Source: Ideonella_A sp031398385
GTDB lineage: Bacteria > Pseudomonadota > Gammaproteobacteria > Burkholderiales > Burkholderiaceae_C
NCBI GenBank assembly: GCA_031398385.1
Contig: JANNNE010000273.1
Span: 1 to 12,693 of the forward strand
Length of the DNA stretch: 12,693 nt
Direction: 5' to 3'
Part shown: positions 5,537 through 12,693 of the stretch, in pieces
Position numbering within the stretch: the stretch's first letter is position 1
Layout: each line of letters begins with the position of its first letter
Position numbers and translations under genes: made by a program
The notes under the pieces: generated by a model
What the model was told of the DNA's origin: nothing
Seen by the model: only the letters and a program-made list of their open reading frames with translations
The model's database searches: none

Positions 5537-6529
5537 TCAGCCCTTGCGCCTGGCCCGGGGATGCGCCGCGTCGTAGACCTTGCTCAGATGGCCGAAATCG
5601 AGCTTGGTATAGACCTGGGTGGTCGTGATGTTGGCGTGGCCGAGCAGTTCCTGGACGGCGCGCAGGTCGCCACTCGATTGCAACAAATGGGTCGCAAACG
5701 AATGCCGCAACATGTGCGGATGCACATGCGTCGGCAGACCGGCGGCGATGGCCTGCTGTTTCAGACGCAGGCGCAGTTGACTGGGTGTCAGGCGGCTGCC
5801 GCGCTGGCTGACGAACAGCGCCGGCTCGTCCGGATCGGCCAGCCGCTCGCGTACCGCCAGCCAGGCCTGCAAGGCCTGCAAAGCGTGGCGGCCGACCGGC
5901 ACGCTGCGCCGCTTGTTGCCCTTGCCGAGCACATGCGCCAGCCCGTCGACGCTGTCGATCCAGCCTGCCGCGTCGCGCCCGGCGCGCAGATCCAGGCCGA
6001 TCAGCTCGGCGATGCGCAGGCCGCAGCCGTACAAGAGCTCGACGATGCACTGGTCACGCACCACGAATGCCGGATCCGACCGCTCGGGCGCCGTGCCCCG
6101 GAAATCGGCCAGCGCCACGGCCTGATCCACCGCCAGGGCCTTCGGCAAGGGTTTCGCCGCCTTCGGTGCTCGAATACCTTCGACCGGGTTGGCGGCGATC
6201 CAGCCGTTGCGGCCGAGCCAGCGGTAATAGCCGCGCCACGCCGACAAGGCAATCGCGATGCTGCGCGGGGCCAGGCCGAGGCGGTGCAGTTGAGCCGCCC
6301 AGGCGCGCACATGGTGCGGCCTGACCTCGCGCAGCGGGATGGCGGACGCGGTGGCGAAGCGCTGCAATCGCACGAAGGATTCGGCGTACATCGCCAGCGT
6401 GCGCTCGGCGAGCCGGCGCTCGACGCGCAGGTGCACCAGATGGCGCTCCAGATCGTCGACCAACGGCTCACGCGCCAGGGCCGGCAGCGGCTGGGGCCCC
6501 GCATGCCGGGCACCGGCCGGATCGGTCAT
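5537..6529 (-). CDS. xerC: Tyrosine recombinase XerC
   Basis: XerC acts with XerD at the dif site to resolve chromosome dimers at division. The 330-residue protein has the N-terminal SAM-like core-binding domain at about 21-110 and the catalytic domain from about 130. Visible catalytic residues are Arg172 (GCGLRIAEL), the lysine of GKGNK (203-206), His272 and Arg275 (HPHMLRHSFATH), His298 (LLGHAN) and the nucleophile Tyr307 (TTQVYTKLD). The C-terminus HLSKVYDAAHPRARR is characteristic of XerC rather than XerD. It is slightly longer than the usual 300 residues, with an extra N-terminal tail and an insertion between Arg172 and the lysine motif. The start ATG at 6529 overlaps the DUF484 stop (ATGA), implying translational coupling; codons further upstream only shadow DUF484. 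Confidence 0.96.
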   Translation of the reverse strand: MTDPAGARHAGPQPLPALAREPLVDDLERHLVHLRVERRLAERTLAMYAESFVRLQRFATASAIPLREVRPHHVRAWAAQLHRLGLAPRSIAIALSAWRGYYRWLGRNGWIAANPVEGIRAPKAAKPLPKALAVDQAVALADFRGTAPERSDPAFVVRDQCIVELLYGCGLRIAELIGLDLRAGRDAAGWIDSVDGLAHVLGKGNKRRSVPVGRHALQALQAWLAVRERLADPDEPALFVSQRGSRLTPSQLRLRLKQQAIAAGLPTHVHPHMLRHSFATHLLQSSGDLRAVQELLGHANITTTQVYTKLDFGHLSKVYDAAHPRARRKG

Positions 6530-7206
6530 CGCGGGGCCAGCAGCCTTGACAGGCTGGCGCTGGCGGTTTCGCCGATGCGCTGCAGGAAATCGATGCCCAT
6601 GTCGGCGGAATAACGGGTCGGGTCGGGCGAACCGAGCACCAGCAGGCCGAAGGTCGGGTGTTCGCCGACACCGCTGCGCAAGGGAATCATCGCCAGCGAA
6701 CTGACGCTGGCCGCATCGGGAAACCACGAGGCCGCCTCGAAACCGCCGTTGACGCCGCAGTACGGCAGGCTCAGGCTGGCGGCAAAGCTTTTCAGGTCGT
6801 CACTGACCGGTGCCGAAAAGCCGGCCGCGGCAAAACGCTCGGCAGTACCCCACAGGCGGATCGCGCCTTGCGGAATCAGGAACTGCTCTTTCAACTCGTC
6901 GACCAGGATATCGGGCAGCCGGCTCTCGTCGAGCGTCATGAACAAGACCCGGGTCCAGCGGTACAACTTGTCGGCGATGCTGACATTCTGCTGGCTGTTG
7001 CGGATCATCTCGATGATCTTGCCCTCCAGCCCGCGGATCTTGTCGCGCAGCATCTCCATCTGCCGCTCCTGCAGCGAGACCGCGCGCTTACCGTGCGGAC
7101 TGGTCAACTGGACCGCCGCCAGCAGCTCGGCCTGGCGCTCGAAGAAGCCCGGCGTATTGGCCAGGTAGTTGGCGATATCGGCTTCGGTAATGCCTTCGAC
7201 GCTCAC
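6526..7206 (-). CDS. DUF484 family protein
   Basis: This 226-residue protein of the DUF484 family is encoded between dapF and xerC in many proteobacteria (YigA position in E. coli); its biochemical role is not established. The N-terminus has a short conserved segment (ITEADIANYLANTPGFFERQ), then a charged helix likely to form a coiled coil at about 43-74, then a GAF-like domain at about 75-220 (including AMIPLRSG and FGLLVLGSPDP). The start is GTG at 7206, with AAGGA six nt upstream, and lies 48 nt after the dapF stop. No signal peptide or membrane segment is seen. The context suggests co-expression with cell-wall precursor synthesis and dimer resolution, but no function can be deduced. Confidence 0.92.
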   Translation of the reverse strand: MSVEGITEADIANYLANTPGFFERQAELLAAVQLTSPHGKRAVSLQERQMEMLRDKIRGLEGKIIEMIRNSQQNVSIADKLYRWTRVLFMTLDESRLPDILVDELKEQFLIPQGAIRLWGTAERFAAAGFSAPVSDDLKSFAASLSLPYCGVNGGFEAASWFPDAASVSSLAMIPLRSGVGEHPTFGLLVLGSPDPTRYSADMGIDFLQRIGETASASLSRLLAPR

Positions 7207-7254
7207 GGCGCATCCTTCATGGTTTGAAACTTCCTGGGTGACAGAGCGCCACCG

Positions 7255-8127
7255 CTACAGCTCGATCTCGCCTTCGAACACCGTGGTGGCCGGGCCGCTC
7301 ATCATCACATGCGTCCAACTGCCATCGGCAGCGCGTGCGTCCCAGGCGATGCCCAGACGGCCGCCCCGGGTGTCGACCTCGACCGTCGGATCGAGCCAGC
7401 CGAGGCGGATACCGGCCACCACCGCCGCGCAGGCACCGGTGCCGCAGGCCAGGGTTTCACCGGCATCGCGCTCGAATACCCGCAGCTTCAGATGGCCGCG
7501 ATCGACCACCTGCATGAAGCCGACGTTGACGCGGCGCGGAAAACGCTCGTGCGCCTCGAGCTGCGGTCCGAGCAGCTCGACCGGCGCGCGCTCGACATCG
7601 TCGACCCGGCAAACCACATGCGGATTGCCCATCGACAGCGCCGCAAATTCGACCTCCACACCGTCACCCAACTGCAACGGCCACAACTCGAAATCGCCGA
7701 CCGGGCGGGCCGTCAGCCCGTCGGCGTCGAACGGCAGGCTGGCATGCTCGAATTTCGGGGCATTCATGTCGACGGTGATCCGCCCGTCGGGCAGCAGGCG
7801 CAGCTCGAGCCGGTTGTTGATGGTGTCGACACGCAGGGTGGTGCGATCACTCAGGCCCTTGTCGTGCACGAAACGGACGAAGCACCGCGCGCCGTTGCCG
7901 CAATGCTCGACCTCGTCGCCGCTCGCCCCGTTGAAGATGCGGTAGCGAAAATCGACCTCTGGCGGGCTGCCCGGCTCGACGACCAGAATCTGATCGGCGC
8001 CGACCCCGAAGCGCCGATCACCGAGCAGGCGCAACTGCTCGGCCGTCAGGTCGAGCGGCGCGGCCGTGGCATCCAGCACGACGAAATCGTTGCCGGCACC
8101 GTGCATCTTGGTGAAGCGGATCTTCAT
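7255..8127 (-). CDS. dapF: Diaminopimelate epimerase
   Basis: DapF interconverts LL- and meso-diaminopimelate, supplying peptidoglycan cross-linking residues and the lysine precursor; it is cytoplasmic and cofactor-independent. The 290-residue protein begins MKIRFTKMHGAGNDFVVLD, the family's hallmark N-terminus. The two catalytic cysteines are Cys76 in HCGNGARC and Cys228 in ACGTGACAAV. Other family segments are FNGASGDEVE, MGNPHVV and RVFERDAGET. Length is close to the 274 residues of E. coli DapF. The start ATG at 8127 is set by homology; the frame stays open to 8262, but those codons are REP sequence. No Shine-Dalgarno is visible, yet GATAAT ends 7 nt before the ATG, so the message may be leaderless. 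It is the first gene of dapF-DUF484-xerC. Confidence 0.97.
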   Translation of the reverse strand: MKIRFTKMHGAGNDFVVLDATAAPLDLTAEQLRLLGDRRFGVGADQILVVEPGSPPEVDFRYRIFNGASGDEVEHCGNGARCFVRFVHDKGLSDRTTLRVDTINNRLELRLLPDGRITVDMNAPKFEHASLPFDADGLTARPVGDFELWPLQLGDGVEVEFAALSMGNPHVVCRVDDVERAPVELLGPQLEAHERFPRRVNVGFMQVVDRGHLKLRVFERDAGETLACGTGACAAVVAGIRLGWLDPTVEVDTRGGRLGIAWDARAADGSWTHVMMSGPATTVFEGEIEL

Positions 8128-8134
8128 GGGGGCG

Positions 8135-8140
8135 ATTATC
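8135..8140 (-). promoter_or_regulatory. Candidate -10 box of dapF (possibly leaderless)
   Basis: GATAAT on the minus strand (8140-8135) matches the sigma-70 -10 at 5/6 positions. Only 7 nt separate it from the ATG, so transcription would begin at or next to the start codon. No convincing -35 hexamer is found at the expected distance. Confidence 0.35.
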
Positions 8141-8196
8141 CGCTGCATCGCCCTCGGGCACGATCGCACTTCGGCTGTCACGCACGTCTCGAATTC

Positions 8197-8220
8197 TGTG
8201 GGAGAGCCTTCAGGCTCGAT
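8197..8220 (+). repeat. REP element copy 6
   Basis: TGTGGGA is followed by the stem GAGCC/GGCTC with loop TTCA (8204-8217) and GAT. It pairs with copy 7 as a near-perfect inverted repeat, differing only at two positions. Confidence 0.8.
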
Positions 8221-8239
8221 GGCGATGTGACACGGCAGC

Positions 8240-8263
8240 ATCGCGCCTGAAGGCGCTCCCACA
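8240..8263 (-). repeat. REP element copy 7
   Basis: ATC, then the stem GCGCC/GGCGC with loop TGAA (8243-8256), then TCCCACA and a run of A. It lies 19 nt from copy 6 with the GGGA ends pointing outward, between the acyltransferase genes and dapF. Confidence 0.8.
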
Positions 8264-8326
8264 AAAAAACGTCGCGTCTGGCAGATGGAAACGCCGGCCG
8301 TCCGTGGCCATCACGCAAACCTCTTA

Positions 8327-9202
8327 TCAATACAAGCTCGGCTCGCCCGCTGGCCGCGTCTTGAACCGCTTGTGCACCCACAGGTACTGCGCCGGATTGC
8401 GGCGGATCTCGGTCTCGATCCAGGCGTTCATGGTGCGGGCGTCGGCCAGCGGATCGTCGGTCGGGAAATCGGTCCAGGGTTCGAGGAAGCGCACCTTGTA
8501 GCCTGCGCCGCCGGGCAGCAGTTCGGCCACCACCGGTTGCACGATCATGTTCAGCGCGCGGGCCATCTTCGACGGCGCCAGCAAGGTGGCTGCCTGTTGG
8601 CCGAAGAACGGCACGAAGGCCGCGTCGCGCGGGCCGAAATCCATGTCGGGCAGGTTGAAGAACGCATAGCCGCGGCGGATCGCCCGCACCAGCGGCAGCG
8701 CCCGGTCGCTGCGCGGAAAGATCTCGCCGCCGTCGAAGCGCAGGCGGCCGGCGCGGATCGCCGCGTCAAAGACCGGATCGCTCTGCTGCTGATAGATCGA
8801 GCCGACCTTGCGCGACTGGAAAATCTGGGTCGCCACGCCGGCCACGTCGAGGGCCAGAAAATGCGGCACCAGCCACATCACCGGTCGATCGCTGCGCTGG
8901 GCGAGCAACACATCGCCCTCGACCTGGATCAAGGCCTTCAATCGGTCGACCGGCGCATACCAGAGCAGGCCACGCTCCAGCAGGCTGCGCCCGAGCCAGC
9001 CGAAGTGGTCGCGTGCGAGGGCCTTGCGTGCCGACGCCGACAACTCGGGCAGGCACAGCTCGAGGTTGCGCAGCGCGACGCGTCGGCGTGATCGCGCGAA
9101 CCACCAGAAAACCCGTCCGAGACCGCGGCCAAGCCTTGCCTGCACACCCATCGGCAACCGGGCGATCAGCCACAGCAGACGCAGCAACAGGCGAGACAAC
9201 AC
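8327..9202 (-). CDS. LpxL/HtrB-family lipid A late acyltransferase (second of a tandem pair)
   Basis: Members of this inner-membrane family add a secondary acyl chain from acyl-ACP to Kdo2-lipid A precursors. The 291-residue product has an N-terminal hydrophobic helix (LLLRLLWLIARLP, 5-17) that anchors it on the cytoplasmic face, and the catalytic HX4D motif His114-Phe-Leu-Ala-Leu-Asp119. Further family segments are DMDFGPRDAAFVPFFG (187-201) and the C-terminal YLWVHKRFKTRP. The start is GTG at 9202, preceded by AAGGA about 4 nt away and 8 nt after the upstream gene's stop; TTG at 9199 is an alternative. Longer in-frame readings only shadow the upstream gene. The partner gene encodes a related enzyme, probably of different acyl position or chain-length preference (inference). 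Confidence 0.92.
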   Translation of the reverse strand: MLSRLLLRLLWLIARLPMGVQARLGRGLGRVFWWFARSRRRVALRNLELCLPELSASARKALARDHFGWLGRSLLERGLLWYAPVDRLKALIQVEGDVLLAQRSDRPVMWLVPHFLALDVAGVATQIFQSRKVGSIYQQQSDPVFDAAIRAGRLRFDGGEIFPRSDRALPLVRAIRRGYAFFNLPDMDFGPRDAAFVPFFGQQAATLLAPSKMARALNMIVQPVVAELLPGGAGYKVRFLEPWTDFPTDDPLADARTMNAWIETEIRRNPAQYLWVHKRFKTRPAGEPSLY

Positions 9203-9210
9203 GGCTTCCT

Positions 9211-10071
9211 TCAGGATGCGCCCAAGGCCGAAGCTGACTCGCGGGGTGCCTTGTAACGGTGGTATCCCCACAGATATTGCTCGGGGCAGCGCATGATCAG
9301 CTGCTCCATCGCACGGTTGATCACTGCGGCCGATTCTGCCTGAGACCTCGCATCGGCCGGCAAAGGCTCGATGAAGCGTTCGTAGTGAACGACATAGCCG
9401 CTGCCGCCCGGCAGCCGCTCGCCCCAGGCCAGCAGCAAGGCGGCACCGCCTTGCTGAACCAGGCGCGCGGCCAGCGTCATCGTATAGGCGTCGCGCCCGA
9501 AAAACGGCGCCCACTCGCCCATGCCTTCGGGTGGCACCTGATCGGGCAGCAGACCGATTGTCTCGCCGCGCTTCAGCGCGCGCAGCATCCGGCGCACGCC
9601 GTTCAGGTCGGCAGGAACCGCCTTCATGCCGGGCCGGTCGCGCGCGCCCCGCATCACCGCGCGCAACCAGGGCTGGCGTGCCGGCCGGTACATCACGGTG
9701 ATCGGATGGTGCGCGCCATGCCGCAGCGCATAGGCCTGGGCCGTGATCTCGAAGCAGCCCAGGTGGGGCGTCAACAACACCAGACCGCGCCCCTCGGCCA
9801 GCGCCGCTTCGATCAGCTCGTCACCAACGCTGCGCATCGGCACGCTCTCGGCGCCACGCAGCCACAGTCGTGGCAACTCCGCCACCATGCGGCCGGCGCC
9901 CGCGACCGCTGCACGTGCCGCTTGGGGGGTCACCCCGGCCTCTGCAGCATGGGCATCGAGCCGGCGCCGATAGGTCGGCGACAGCCCGTAGGCCATCCAG
10001 CCCAACGCTGCACCCAAACCATGCAGCCACGACAAAGGCCAAGCCGAGAGCCATTGAAACAGTTTCGCCAT
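9211..10071 (-). CDS. LpxL/HtrB-family acyltransferase (first of a tandem pair)
   Basis: This 286-residue enzyme is related to the lipid A lauroyl/myristoyl acyltransferases. It has an N-terminal hydrophobic region (about 5-30), the catalytic HX4E motif His103-Leu-Gly-Cys-Phe-Glu108 in TPHLGCFEI, the substrate-handling motif YRPARQPWL (128-136), LLPDQVPPEGMGEWAPFFG (174-192) and a C-terminal YLWGYHRYK. No cleavable signal peptide is apparent. The start ATG at 10071 has only a weak GAAG upstream. The gene is divergent from metK, whose promoter reaches into its first codons, and it is followed after 8 nt by the second acyltransferase, so the two are probably one operon. Some members of this family act on ornithine lipids or other lysolipids, so the lipid A role is likely rather than proven. 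Confidence 0.92.
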   Translation of the reverse strand: MAKLFQWLSAWPLSWLHGLGAALGWMAYGLSPTYRRRLDAHAAEAGVTPQAARAAVAGAGRMVAELPRLWLRGAESVPMRSVGDELIEAALAEGRGLVLLTPHLGCFEITAQAYALRHGAHHPITVMYRPARQPWLRAVMRGARDRPGMKAVPADLNGVRRMLRALKRGETIGLLPDQVPPEGMGEWAPFFGRDAYTMTLAARLVQQGGAALLLAWGERLPGGSGYVVHYERFIEPLPADARSQAESAAVINRAMEQLIMRCPEQYLWGYHRYKAPRESASALGAS

Positions 10072-10083
10072 GCTTCGTATAAT
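10054..10083 (+). promoter_or_regulatory. Strong sigma-70 promoter for metK
   Basis: TTGAAA (10054-10059, 5/6 to consensus) and a perfect TATAAT (10078-10083) are 18 nt apart, predicting a start near 10090. The -35 lies within the first codons of the divergent acyltransferase gene, so the two genes' control regions overlap. It is the best promoter match in the window. Confidence 0.7.
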
Positions 10084-10089
10084 GCAGCC

Positions 10090-10269
10090 ATCGCCGAGTT
10101 ATTGAACTACTTGCGGGGCGATGCGAGAGCCGGAAACGGTTGTCGCCGGACGGGATGCCGAGGGCAGGCCGTTCAACAAATCCTGCTAAAGCGTTCGCCG
10201 CGGCTCCTCAGAACAGACCAGGCAACGCAAGTTTCCCACCCTGCTGTTCTTCTTTCTGGAGTTATCCGC
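10090..10269 (+). promoter_or_regulatory. Long structured metK leader, candidate cis-regulatory RNA
   Basis: If transcription starts near 10090, about 180 nt precede the metK GTG. The leader can fold GGCGA (10117-10121) with TCGCC (10143-10147), enclosing a GAAA-tetraloop hairpin (10128-10141). The same GGCGAT can instead pair perfectly with ATCGCC at the 5' end (10090-10095). CGGCTC (10201-10206) can pair with GAGCCG (10127-10132), or GGCTCC (10202-10207) can cover the ribosome-binding site GGAGTT (10258-10263). I recognise no known SAM or SAH riboswitch consensus. A 22-codon reading frame (10121-10189, beginning MREPETVVAG) lies within it. The folding is manual and the regulatory role is inferred. 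Confidence 0.35.
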
Positions 10270-11451
<1,182 letters not shown>

Positions 11452-11472
11452 GCGCCGGCAAATCTTCGGCGC
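11452..11472 (+). terminator. GC-rich hairpin directly after the metK stop
   Basis: GCGCCG (11452-11457) pairs perfectly with CGGCGC (11467-11472) across a 9-nt loop. No T-run follows, so it may be a weak or Rho-assisted terminator or a 3'-end stabilising stem. Confidence 0.35.
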
Positions 11473-11523
11473 GGCAGCGCTGTTGTGATGCGCCGGGTTT
11501 CGGCTGGGGCATGATCTGCAGCC

Positions 11524-12570
11524 ATGCCGAGACCCGCCTATCCATCCCCGCTGAAAGCGGGTGACTGCATCGTCGTGACGGCACCGAGTTCGGGTGTTCC
11601 GCCACCCTTGCATGCGCGGCTGGAGCTGGTGCTGGCGCATCTGCGCGGGCAAGGCTTCGTGGTCGAGGAAGGTCGCTGCCTGCGTGCCGAGGTGCGCAGC
11701 GCCAGCGCGCCAGCCAACGAGCGCGCCGCCGAGCTGATGCAGCATCTGCTGCGCGACGACATCGCCGCGGTCTTTCCGCCCTGGGGTGGCGAGTTGGCGA
11801 TCGAGCTGCTGAACCGGCTCGACTGGCAGGCGCTGCGACACGCCCGACCGAAATGGCTGATCGGCTATTCGGATACCAGCACGCTGATGCTGCCGATCAC
11901 CTTGCTGCTCGGCTGGGCGACCGCCCACGGCCCTTGCCTGATGGACCTGGTCGACGGCCAGGACGATCCCCTGACCAGCGCCGCGCTGGGACAGCTTCGA
12001 ACACCGCCTGGCGCCAGTTTCGAGCAGCGGCAGTCGGACCGATGGCAATCGAAATGGACCGATTTCGCGCTGGTGCCCGACACGACCTATCAGCTGAGCG
12101 AACCGACACACTGGAGTTGCCTGAACCGTCCGGCTGACCAGTCACAGCTGCTGCGCGGCCGTCTTATCGGCGGCTGCATCGATACGCTGATGCACATCGC
12201 GGGCACCCGCCATGGCGATGTAATGGGCTACGTTGCCGGCAACCCGGAAGGCACGATCGTCTACCTGGAGAACGCCGAGCAGTCGCCGACCTGCATGGTT
12301 CGAGCCCTGCACCGCTTGCATGCGGCAGGGTGGCTCGATTCTCTGGCCGGACTGCTGATCGGCCGCAGCGCTGCGCCCGACACCACGCAGCCGGATGCGC
12401 TGCGCTATCACGAGGCGCTGACCAGCAGCCTGGGCCATGTGCCGTACCCGGTGCTGATCGACGTCGACATCGGCCATCTACCACCCCAGTTGCTGCTCAT
12501 TAACGGCGCGATGGCGGAGGTCACCTGGAACGAATCGAATGGTGGCAAGGTGGCGCAAGCCTTGAACTGA
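11524..12570 (+). CDS. S66-family peptidase, MccF/LD-carboxypeptidase-like
   Basis: Family S66 contains cytoplasmic LD-carboxypeptidases (LdcA), which trim the terminal D-Ala of recycled muropeptides, and MccF, which detoxifies microcin C-type peptide-nucleotides. The 348-residue protein shows the expected Ser-Glu-His triad: Ser116 in the elbow GYSDTS, Glu249 in VYLENAEQSP and His318 in DVDIGHLPPQ. The N-terminal Rossmann-like half starts GDCIVVTAPSSG. The spacing, WGGE at 87-90, and GCIDTL followed by LEN.E.SP look more like the MccF-type branch than classical LdcA. No signal peptide is seen. The start ATG at 11524 lacks a Shine-Dalgarno; CATGAT ends 8 nt before it, which may be a -10 for a near-leaderless message. 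The substrate is not decidable from sequence. Confidence 0.9.
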   Translation: MPRPAYPSPLKAGDCIVVTAPSSGVPPPLHARLELVLAHLRGQGFVVEEGRCLRAEVRSASAPANERAAELMQHLLRDDIAAVFPPWGGELAIELLNRLDWQALRHARPKWLIGYSDTSTLMLPITLLLGWATAHGPCLMDLVDGQDDPLTSAALGQLRTPPGASFEQRQSDRWQSKWTDFALVPDTTYQLSEPTHWSCLNRPADQSQLLRGRLIGGCIDTLMHIAGTRHGDVMGYVAGNPEGTIVYLENAEQSPTCMVRALHRLHAAGWLDSLAGLLIGRSAAPDTTQPDALRYHEALTSSLGHVPYPVLIDVDIGHLPPQLLLINGAMAEVTWNESNGGKVAQALN

Positions 12571-12612
12571 CCGCCCGGCCTGGATGGCTCGAGCCCAACA
12601 GACGCTGCGCCC

Positions 12613-12693
12613 ATGCCCACAACACCCGCGATCGACATCGACGCCCTGCGCCGCTACGCGATCGCGCGCAGCCTGTTCAAGCCGACCACGCTG
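12613..12693 (+). CDS. Start of a probable winged-helix (YcaQ-like) protein, truncated by the window edge
   Basis: An ATG at 12613 opens a frame that runs 27 codons to the edge, with coding-like GC-rich third positions. The segment LRRYAIARSLFKPTTL resembles the N-terminus of winged-helix DNA-binding proteins of the YcaQ/HTH_42 type, where a similar LRR-A-ARSLF motif precedes the first helix. YcaQ itself is a DNA glycosylase for interstrand crosslinks; most relatives are uncharacterised. No Shine-Dalgarno is evident. It lies 42 nt after the S66 peptidase stop on the same strand. The family assignment rests on a short motif and memory only. Confidence 0.45.
   Translation, partial: MPTTPAIDIDALRRYAIARSLFKPTTL

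Noticed and set aside
8128..8262. N-terminal extension of DapF by 45 residues
   Set aside because: It would translate REP copies 6 and 7; the family's conserved N-terminus begins at 8127.
2923..8263. CRISPR array
   Set aside because: The repeats are few, dispersed, in both orientations and inside three different intergenic regions, with no regular spacers or cas genes; they are REP elements.
9259..10269. Long in-frame upstream extension of metK through the divergent acyltransferase gene
   Set aside because: The MetK N-terminus starts at 10270 with a ribosome site before it, and the extension is antisense to a clear acyltransferase gene.
10090..10269. Known SAM or SAH riboswitch
   Set aside because: I could not find the conserved core sequences of the classes I know, such as the SAH riboswitch core, so only an undefined structured leader is claimed.

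Overview
The window looks like an ordinary chromosomal segment of a GC-rich gammaproteobacterium, most likely of the Lysobacterales (Xanthomonadales). The reasons are the GC-rich codon usage, a GntR regulator of the YtrA type heading a two-gene ABC exporter operon, and seven copies of a short REP element of the GTRGGAG...TTCA...CGAT type that is common in that order. This assignment is an inference from content, since no rRNA or marker phylogeny is available here. Almost all of the genes are housekeeping genes.

Layout. Bases 1-417 hold no confident gene: at most the last codons of an unidentified + strand gene, followed by AT-richer sequence with hairpins and three TTYACGA motifs spaced exactly 20 bp apart. 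glmS (418-2292, -) is divergent from an Lrp/AsnC-family regulator (2424-2933, +), and the gap between them holds a perfect 13-bp palindrome. Two REP copies follow, the first of which supplies the regulator's stop codon. A minus-strand operon then reads GntR regulator (5207-4863), ABC ATPase (4882-3965) and ABC permease (3947-3066). It is preceded by a GGTG-N16-CACT operator-like dyad and by three REP copies. Next on the minus strand is dapF - DUF484 - xerC (8127-5537), the last two genes overlapping by ATGA. A near-perfect inverted REP pair separates this operon from two tandem LpxL-type acyltransferase genes (10071-8327). Divergent from these is metK (10270-11451, +), which has a near-consensus promoter and a leader of about 180 nt that can form competing structures. 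An S66 peptidase of the MccF/LdcA type (11524-12570, +) follows, and the window ends in the first 27 codons of a probable winged-helix (YcaQ-like) gene.

How the genes fit together. GlmS makes glucosamine-6-phosphate for peptidoglycan and lipid A. DapF makes meso-diaminopimelate for peptidoglycan and lysine. The two acyltransferases probably finish lipid A. The S66 peptidase may trim muropeptides or inactivate a peptide-nucleotide toxin. XerC resolves chromosome dimers. MetK makes S-adenosylmethionine. The GntR-ABC module is probably a self-regulated exporter or envelope-stress system. I found no CRISPR array, insertion sequence, prophage, tRNA or rRNA. The most interesting non-coding features are the REP family with compensatory base-pair changes, the metK leader, the operator-like dyads, and the phased repeat downstream of glmS.
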